A DNA stretch of 64,000 nt from contig CAZSRS010000002.1 of NCBI GenBank assembly GCA_964609625.1, forward strand, positions 184,743-248,742. Direction: 5' to 3'. This DNA is from G963674665 sp964609625 (GTDB taxonomy: Bacteria > Desulfobacterota > Desulfovibrionia > Desulfovibrionales > Desulfovibrionaceae). Each line of letters begins with the position of its first letter. The stretch's first letter is position 1. The notes beneath the pieces were generated by a model. It saw only the letters and a list, made by a program, of their open reading frames with translations. It did not search any database and was not told where the DNA came from. This document shows positions 58,200 through 64,000 of the stretch, in pieces. The translations under genes were made by a program, and so were the position numbers.

Positions 58200-58949
58200 T
58201 CATGCCGCGGCTTGGCCGATTCCCTTGTCCAGCACTTGCAACAGTTTTCGGGCGGGCTCGAGATCCGGTTCCAACTCCAGGGCCTGACACATGCACTCCC
58301 TGGCATGCTGGGCCTCGCCTAAGTCGAGGTGTAAACGCCCCTTGTTGTAATAGAGGTGTGAATCGTGCTGGCTGCATTGCAGGGCCTTGCCGTACCACTC
58401 CAGGCCCTCCCGCAACATGCCGTTCCTTCGCAGCCGGATGCCGAACTCGTTGAACAGGTGCTTGTTCTCCCTGGTGAAGGGAAACTCGATGTCCATGAGC
58501 TTGGCGAAGATCTTTCCCGCCTCCTCGCTTTCTCCCATGGCCAGTTGGGTGATGCCCAGGCCGAAGATGGCGCGTAGGTTGTCCGGGTCCATCCGCATGG
58601 CTTTTTGGTAGGCAGCCTCGGCCTTGTCGAAGCGCTCCGCCTGACGGTGCCTGTCGGCCTTGTCCAGGGTGGCGGACAGGTTGTCCATGGCGGGCTTGAC
58701 CTGGTTGTAGAAGATCAGCGGCTCTGGGCGGAACCGCAGGCAGAACTCGGCGTCGTCCATGAAGGTCTTCTCTCCGGCCGGGATGTAGTTGCCGTTGAGT
58801 GCCTGGACGCAGATGTCCCCTTGTTCGGGTTTTTCAGCGTAATAGTAGATGCAGCGTTGCGTCTTCTGCTGGGTGACACCTTCCCCCAACTTTTGGTTGC
58901 TCTTGTCGGAGACAACAACCTGAAACGCGGGAAGGCAGATGTTCTCCAT
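58200..58949 (-). CDS. TPR protein under a c-di-GMP riboswitch
   Basis: 249 residues, no signal peptide. Residues ~1-95 (YYYAEKPEQGDICVQALNGN) have no recognised domain. TPR-like helices follow, KAEAAYQKAMRMDPDNLRAI, FNEFGIRLRRNGMLREGLEW, LYYNKGRLHLDLGEAQHARE. The ATG (58949) has AGGAGAAAGG upstream. A c-di-GMP-I aptamer ends about 60 bases upstream, and its RBS can pair with a segment just after the aptamer, so c-di-GMP likely sets its translation. Similar TPR/c-di-GMP pairs are seen in motility or biofilm systems, but no partner is known here. Confidence 0.8.
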   Translation of the reverse strand: MENICLPAFQVVVSDKSNQKLGEGVTQQKTQRCIYYYAEKPEQGDICVQALNGNYIPAGEKTFMDDAEFCLRFRPEPLIFYNQVKPAMDNLSATLDKADRHRQAERFDKAEAAYQKAMRMDPDNLRAIFGLGITQLAMGESEEAGKIFAKLMDIEFPFTRENKHLFNEFGIRLRRNGMLREGLEWYGKALQCSQHDSHLYYNKGRLHLDLGEAQHARECMCQALELEPDLEPARKLLQVLDKGIGQAAA

Positions 58950-58950
58950 G

Positions 58951-59004
58951 GCCCTTTCTCCTGGTGCGGGGACCTGTTCCCGTCGGCAAACGGAACGAAA
59001 GGGC
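58951..59004 (-). promoter_or_regulatory. predicted RBS-sequestering stem of the riboswitch expression platform
   Basis: In the transcript GCCCTTTC (59004-58997) can pair perfectly with GAAAGGGC (58958-58951). The second arm runs into the AGGAG ribosome site and ends 2 bases before the ATG. A smaller inner stem (GTTCC/GGAAC) is enclosed. This suggests translational control. Confidence 0.6.
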
Positions 59005-59005
59005 G

Positions 59006-59098
59006 GGAGAGGCAACCCGGCTGTCTTGTCGCCTTGAGCGATGATCAAGATCCGTGGCTTTCCGTCCCCGCCTCGCGACGGGTTTGGCTTTGCTCGTA
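59006..59098 (-). ncRNA. c-di-GMP-I (GEMM) riboswitch aptamer
   Basis: On the minus strand, ~93 bases upstream of the TPR gene leader show the GEMM-I pattern. First GAGCAAAGCCAAACCC, then a P1b hairpin capped by a GNRA tetraloop (CCGTC-GCGA-GGCGG), the core GGGACGGAAAGCCACGG, a second hairpin with ATCTTG and CAAGGCGACAAGA, and the 3' end GACAGCCGGGTTGCC. Outer P1 can form from GAGCAA and TTG-C-CTC with one bulge. One core position differs from the common form (CGGAAAGC instead of CGCAAAGC). Such RNAs bind c-di-GMP with very high affinity. Confidence 0.85.
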
Positions 59099-59304
59099 TC
59101 GTGAAACGCGGGGCAGGCACTCTGCCTCGCAGACGACCGGTAGCCCGATGAGGTGAAAAAAGCAACCCACTTGTATTTACCGGGAGTTAGGAGAGTGTTT
59201 GCAACAGCCAGAAACGGGCTCTGCATGGAGGATGCAACGGTTATATTTTATTGGCTTGAATTTACATACCAAGTTCCGATTATCCACCCACAATGAGCCG
59301 GTTG

Positions 59305-62300
59305 CTAAAACCGCAGGCCGAGGCCCAGCCCCACGCTGTGTGTGGTACCGCTCATGCCGTGCTCCAGGGCGTAGTCCAGGTCGGCGGAGAAATATTCACC
59401 CGCCAGGAGCGTGAGCCCGGCCTTGGCGATCAGGGCGTCGGTGCCGGGCTTCACCTCGCGCAACGTCATGGGCGCGCCGGGGTAGTCCTGGAAAATGGCC
59501 GTGATCCGCGCGCGATCCTGGTCCAACTGATGCTGCCAGCCCATGCGCAGATGCGGCTGGAGGGTCACGCCGCCAAGGTCGAAAGAACCTCTGGCCTGTC
59601 CGCCGAGAAAGGCCGAGGTCCGGTTGCTGTGCAGCTCGTTCAGCCGCAGGTTCAGGAAGCCGGCCTCGGTCTCGCGGATGCGCTCCTGGCTCAGGTCCAG
59701 GTGGGTCAGGGAGGCCATGGGGCCGAAGGACCAGGAGTCCAGGACCAGGTCGTACCCAAGCTTCAGACTTGTCTGATAGGTCAGGATGTCGAAATCCGCC
59801 TGGGCACGAGTGTTCTGGTTGGGCAGCACAATGGGGCGGGTGGCGCGGTTTTCCAGCCAACCGAAGGAGAAGGCCGCGTCGGCGTAGAAGCCGGCGTATT
59901 CGGCCCCGGCAAAGATACCGGCGTGTTTGCCGTACTGGTTGCCCTTGGCGTTGCCGCTGCTCCAGTCGATGGCACTGCTGGTGTAGGCCAGGTGCGCGCC
60001 GAGGCTGAGCCAGGGCAGGATTTGGCCGTCCACCCCGGCCATCAGACCTTGGGTATTGGCGTTGTACCCCAGGTAGCCGTCGCGAGCATCCCGGGTGCTC
60101 CAAGCGCCGAGGCCGCGGGTCCAGATGCTCCAGGTACCCCGGCCGTTCACGTCCCCGGCGCTCAAGCCCCGCCAGGCCGCGAGATTACCGGAACCCTCGT
60201 CATGGTGTTTGCGGGCGCGCAGGAACGCGGCGCGGTCTTCCCGCACCCCGCTGATCAGGTCGGTCGTGCGCAGGGCGGTGTCCTTGAAGCCGAAATAGAC
60301 CTCCGGGCTCAACTGCCCCAGGGTCTGGCGGATTTCCGCAACGCTGAAGTCGAAGTCCATGGCCAGGAGCAGTTCGGCCATCTCGCCGTGGGCAATGGGC
60401 ACCAGGGCGTCCAGGCCCAGAGCCACGGCCTGCTGCGGCGGTGTGAGGGCGAAGTCGGCGTAACTCCTGCGCTGGATGGAGAGAAGCAAATCGAGTCCGC
60501 TAATTTCGCTGGCAATGGACAGCAACAGGCTGTTGGTTTCAGCGGCGTCGAAGTCGCCGGCGAGGCCACCGTCCGCGTGCATGACCCGCCAGGAAAAGGC
60601 ATTGGTGTAGAGTCCGCGCTCCAGCTCCACGACCAAGGCTCCGCCCTGGATGTTGATGGCACCGGTGCTGTAGAGCAGGTCGCTGCCGCCATCGAAGCCC
60701 AACTCCACCTCGAAGCGACTGCCTGGTGTGAAGGTCACGTCGCCGTTCACCGTGAGCGTGCCGATGGAATTACCCGGCGCGATGGTGCCGTTGTTGGTGA
60801 CAGTGCCGATGACCGTGCCCGTGCCGCCGAGCATGCCGTCCTGGCCGATACTGACGATGGGCGAGTCGAGTACGCCATTGACGTGGAGACCGCCGTCCAC
60901 CGTGCTGGCGTCCGCGATGCGCAGCGTGCCGGTGAGGTTGGAGGTGCCGCTTTGCAGGTGCATGGTCTCGAAATTGCGGTACTGCCCCCCCGCGATGGAG
61001 ACCATGTCCTGGAAGATGAGGAGATCACTGCCGGTCTGGCCGTCCACGGTGCCGGCAACGTCGGAGCCGCCCTGGATGGTTACGGTGTCGTTGTTTTGGC
61101 CGGCAAGAATGCTGCCGCCCACGCTGCCGGAGTTGGTGATGCTGTTGTCCGAACTGGAGCTGCCGGCGCCCTGGTCGCGGCTGCCGTAGATGTTTCCAGT
61201 GACGGTACCGGAATTTGTTATTTCACTGCTTCCGCTGCTGCTGTTTGCCCCCTGGTTGTGACTGCCGTAAACGTCACCCGAGACCGTGCCGGAATTGGTG
61301 ACGCGGTTGGAGCCGCTGCTGCTGTTATCGCCGACGTTTTTGGCGGCATAGACGCTGCCGCCCACGCTGCCGGAGTTGGATACGGTGTTGTCGGCGCTGG
61401 AGGTTCCCGCACCCTGGTTGTTGCTGGCGTAAACCTCACCCGAGACCGTGCCGGAATTGGTGANNNNNNNNNNNNNNNNNNNNNNNNNNNNNNNNNNNNN
61501 NNNNNNNNNNNNNNNNNNNNNNNNNNNNNNNNNNNNNNNNNNNNNNNNNNNNNNNNNNNNNNNGCACCCTGGTTGTTGCTGGCGTAAACCTCACCCGAGA
61601 CCGTGCCGGAATTGGTGACGCGGTTGGAGCCGCTGCTGCTGTTATCGCCGACGTTTTTGGCGGCATAGACGCTGCCGCCCACGCTGCCGGAGTTGGATAC
61701 GGTGTTGTCGGCGCTGGAGGTTCCCGCACCCTGGTTGTTGCTGGCGTAAACCTCACCCGAGACCGTGCCGGAATTGGTGATGGTGTTTGAGCCGCTGTTG
61801 CTGTTGTCCGCTACATTGTTGTTTCCGTAGATGCTGCCGCCGACTTTCCCGGAATTGGTGACAGAGCTGGAACCGCCACTGCTACCAACGCCCTGGTTGT
61901 CGCTGGTGTAGATGCTTCCCGAGATGTTGCCGGAGTTCTTGACGGTATTGGAACCGCCAGAGCTGCTGTCGCCGGCGTTGTTGCTGCCGATAATGCCACC
62001 GGCGACAGTGCCGGAGTTGGTGATGGTGTTGCTCCCACCGCTGCTGCTATCGCCGGTGTTGTTGCTGCCGAAAATGTCGCCGCCCACTGTGCCGGAGTTG
62101 ATGATTGTGTTTGAACCGCCGCTGCTGTTGTCACCTGTATTGTTGCTGCCCGCGATCACACCGTCCACGGTGCCGGCATTGGTGATGGTGTTTGAGCCAC
62201 CACTGCTGTTCGCGCCCTGGTTGCCGCTCCCATATATATATTCCTCGACATATCCGGAAGCGGTGTTGCGGATCGTATTTGTCCCTCCGGTGGTGCCCGA

Positions 62301-63674
62301 ACCCTGGTTGTACGATCCCATGGCCCCACCGTCATAACCGAGATAATTGTCAGTGCCTGAAAGGACATCACCTGAATTGACGATGGTGTTCGATCCACCG
62401 CTAGTGTTGTCCGCAAGATTGGAGCTGCCGAGAATGGTGCCCCTGAAATCACTGCTCCCGTGGTCTCCGGTCAGCGGGCCGCCGACTTGGCTGGAGTTCA
62501 CTATATAATTGGAACCGCCGCTCGTGCCGGTTCCATAGTTCTCGGTGCCTACCAGAAAATACCCTGTTTTTCCGGAGTTGGTGATGGTGTTGCCGCCTCC
62601 GGTGCTGCTATCGCCGTCGTTGACAGTGCCGTAAACACCTTCATAGATGATGCCGGAATTCTCGATGGTGTTTGAACCGCCGCTTGTTGCATCTCCTCCG
62701 TTGTTTGAGCCTATGATCCCGAAATCAAGCTCGCCTGAATTGGAGATCGAGTTTCCTCCCCCAGTGGACCAGTCCCCGGTGTTCATACTTCCTGTAACGA
62801 CTCCAACATGGCTTGTGTTCTCGATGTGGTTGTCTCCACCGCTTGTCCTGTCTTCTTTGTTAATCGATCCAAACAGATACAGAGCAATCCCAGAGTTCCT
62901 GATCGTGTTACCACCACCAGTGGATCGAATGGCATCATTGAAGGAGCCCCCAATCAACCCCGCGATTGGGCCGGAATTATCGATGGTGTTGTTTCCGCCG
63001 CTGCTGGCGTAGCCGAGGTTGATCGAGCCGTAGATCATAAATGAAAAGCCGGAGTTTTCTATCGTGTTGCTTCCACCAGTACTCCTGAAGCCTGAATTGT
63101 CGCTCCCCACAATGTACCAGGCAACTCCCGAATTGAATATCCTGTTGTTGCCGCCCGTGGCCAGATCGGCATCGCCAATGCTGCCATATATTGACTGCAC
63201 TAGGCCAGAGGTCGTGTTCTTGATGACGTTGCCCCCCGCACTGCTCCCCGTGCCAGTGGCCTCGACAATTCCGCCGACGATCATGCCCGAAATCACACCG
63301 GAGTTCACGACGGTATTCCCTTGGGCGGCATGATTCACGCTTTCCACGACGCTGCCGTAGACATCCCCGCCCACCGCTCCGGTACTTGTATTCGTGAACA
63401 GGTTGCCGCCGGTCTCGCCACCCATGATGTCGTCAACCACGGTGCCCCTATTGATGACGGTGTCGCTCCCGCCCTGGGTCATGTCGATGGAGCCGGCAAT
63501 GGTGCCGGCGGCATTGTTCACGTACCCGTCGTTGGATGCGGTTCCATCCCAGTTGCCCACTCCACCGTAGCCGCCGCCGGGATTGACGTCGTCCAGGGCC
63601 AGGACAGAGGAAGAAACCAGCAGACAGGCAACCAGGGCACAGACTGCTGGGAAAAGACGGAACATGTGTGGCAT
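59305..63674 (-). CDS. autotransporter with long 27-residue tandem-repeat passenger
   Basis: Large type V secreted adhesin-like protein. Start ATG 63674 (AGGAG): signal peptide residues 1-26 (FRLFPAVCALVACLLVSSSV, then LA). About two dozen Gly/Ser/Asn/Thr-rich repeats of ~27 residues follow from ~residue 95 (SGTVGGDIFGSNNTGDSSSG-type), likely a beta-helix. A pertactin-like linker (IAPGNSIGTLTVNGDVTFTP) leads to the C-terminal ~270-residue beta-barrel (WSIWTRGLGAWSTRDARDGY onward) ending in the outer-membrane signal LGLGLRF. A 100-N assembly gap (61464-61563) interrupts it; the frame shift across it is an artefact. Complete length unknown, at least ~1450 residues. Confidence 0.9.
61120..63400 (-). 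repeat. tandem 81-bp (27-residue) repeat array in the autotransporter
   Basis: Units follow the pattern N-S-G-x-V-x-G-x-I-x-G-S-N-N-x-G-x-x-S-S-G-G-S-N-T-I-x. Most units are diverged, but near the C-terminal end two-unit blocks of 162 bp are nearly identical (61282-61443 and 61599-61760 share long exact stretches). The array is probably a beta-helical stalk. Confidence 0.9.
61464..61563. other. 100-N assembly gap inside the repeat array
   Basis: The gap is exactly 100 N and lies between near-identical 162-bp repeat blocks. The distance between matching points (61444 and 61599) is 155, not a multiple of 81. A true length of 26+81k bases, or 107+162k if the two unit types keep alternating, would restore the frame. 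So this is probably a scaffold placeholder at a collapsed repeat. Confidence 0.95.
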
Positions 63675-63688
63675 GGCAGTCTCCTAGG

Positions 63689-63718
63689 CAGGGAGTTCGA
63701 TCCACACAGAACTCCCTG
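63689..63718. repeat. perfect inverted repeat in the autotransporter leader
   Basis: CAGGGAGTTC (63689-63698) and GAACTCCCTG (63709-63718) form a 10-bp stem with a 10-base loop, just upstream of the AGGAG ribosome site of the autotransporter. It would be in the 5' leader of its mRNA; it could be an mRNA-stability or regulatory hairpin. Confidence 0.8.
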
Positions 63719-63772
63719 GGGACGCTGGGGGCGGGGGCAGGCTATTTGGGAAATGATCCAACTTTTTTGGAC

Positions 63773-63801
63773 TAGATAAAAGCAGACTACAATTATGTCA
63801 A
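63773..63801 (-). promoter_or_regulatory. sigma70-like promoter for the autotransporter
   Basis: On the minus strand a perfect TTGACA (63796-63801) is separated by exactly 17 bases from TATCTA (63773-63778) in an AT-rich stretch, about 100 bases before the start codon. Confidence 0.6.
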
Positions 63802-63945
63802 TATCTTTTTCCATTTAAGATCCTGGTTGAACGCATGAACAACCCATAGCCTCTCTTCTTCATGCAGGATCCTAAAAACCGTTCCCGAAGGCCGCGACCG
63901 GAAACCGCTATTGACAAGGACGCCGGAATCCAGAACAATTACCCG

Positions 63946-64000
63946 ATGCGCATACTCCTGGTAGATGACGACGAATACAGCCTGCAGAGTCTCGCCGTGG
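63946..64000 (+). CDS. response regulator, N-terminal fragment
   Basis: The frame from ATG 63946 reads MRILLVDDDEYSLQSLAV and leaves the window. This is the start of a receiver domain with the acidic pair typical of CheY-type regulators (L-V-D-D-D). Its output domain is outside the window. It is divergent from the autotransporter. Confidence 0.8.
   Translation, partial: MRILLVDDDEYSLQSLAV

Noticed and set aside
61436..61756. Separate ORFs on both sides of the N gap in the autotransporter
   Set aside because: They arise from the wrong frame after the 100-N placeholder. The two halves are one gene.
61120..63400. CRISPR-like repeat array
   Set aside because: The repeats are contiguous 81-bp coding units without unique spacers, within one secreted protein.
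63911..63945. TTGACA promoter for the response regulator fragment
   Set aside because: The only -10 candidate (AACAAT) would put the start site at or past the ATG, leaving no leader.

Overview
The window is GC-rich and looks chromosomal. It most resembles a sulfate-reducer-type Desulfobacterota (Desulfovibrionales-like). The reasons are the run mreB-mreC-mreD-mrdA-rodA-bactofilin leading into an F1Fo ATP synthase operon with two b-type subunits, the many PAS/GAF/PocR/MEDS sensor kinases, a Cys-rich diguanylate cyclase, and a c-di-GMP riboswitch. This placement is inferred from gene content only. No rRNA, tRNA, CRISPR array or prophage was seen.

Layout. (1) 1-10992, minus strand: cell-shape genes mreB, mreC, mreD, mrdA, rodA and a bactofilin, then atpF', atpF, atpH, atpA, atpG and atpD; atpD is cut by the window edge. 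(2) 11138-12668: a YhcC-like radical SAM protein overlapping a methylated-DNA repair protein. (3) 12801-29996: a signalling block with a membrane diguanylate cyclase, a PAS/GAF histidine kinase, an orphan periplasmic binding protein, a Na/Pi-cotransporter-like protein, a MEDS protein coupled to a PocR hybrid kinase, an HDOD protein, and a 1440-residue hybrid kinase with a LytS-type membrane sensor and seven PAS domains. (4) 30043-33681: a POT peptide transporter, then an insertion hot spot. The hot spot holds a complete IS1595-family element with 8-bp target duplications, older IS1595 remnants, an AT-rich secreted-protein gene and a truncated HigA-type antitoxin gene. (5) 33656-43694: a U32 protein, pyrK-pyrD, a flavodoxin-fold reductase, a polar amino-acid ABC transporter operon, an EamA permease and carA. 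(6) 43752-49306: a TPR protein, a DUF2059 protein, a kinase-fold protein followed by two universal stress proteins, and small hypotheticals. (7) 49399-54148, minus strand: phenylacetate-CoA ligase, dnaB, rplI, rpsR, rpsF and a CBS-ACT protein. (8) 54466-58949: larC, a second U32 protein, a PHP phosphoesterase, a Trm112-like protein and a TPR protein preceded by a c-di-GMP-I riboswitch. (9) 59305-63674: a large autotransporter with about two dozen 27-residue repeats, interrupted by a 100-N assembly gap, then the first codons of a response regulator.

How the genes may work together. Region 1 joins cell elongation to ATP synthesis, with a separate promoter for the ATP synthase part. Regions 3, 8 and 9 point to c-di-GMP and surface-attachment control: one diguanylate cyclase and one c-di-GMP-sensing RNA lie in the same window, and the RNA controls a TPR protein next to an autotransporter adhesin. 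The region around 31674-33681 is the main accessory insertion. Part of the carbamoyl-phosphate and pyrimidine pathway (pyrK, pyrD, carA) is spread across region 5.
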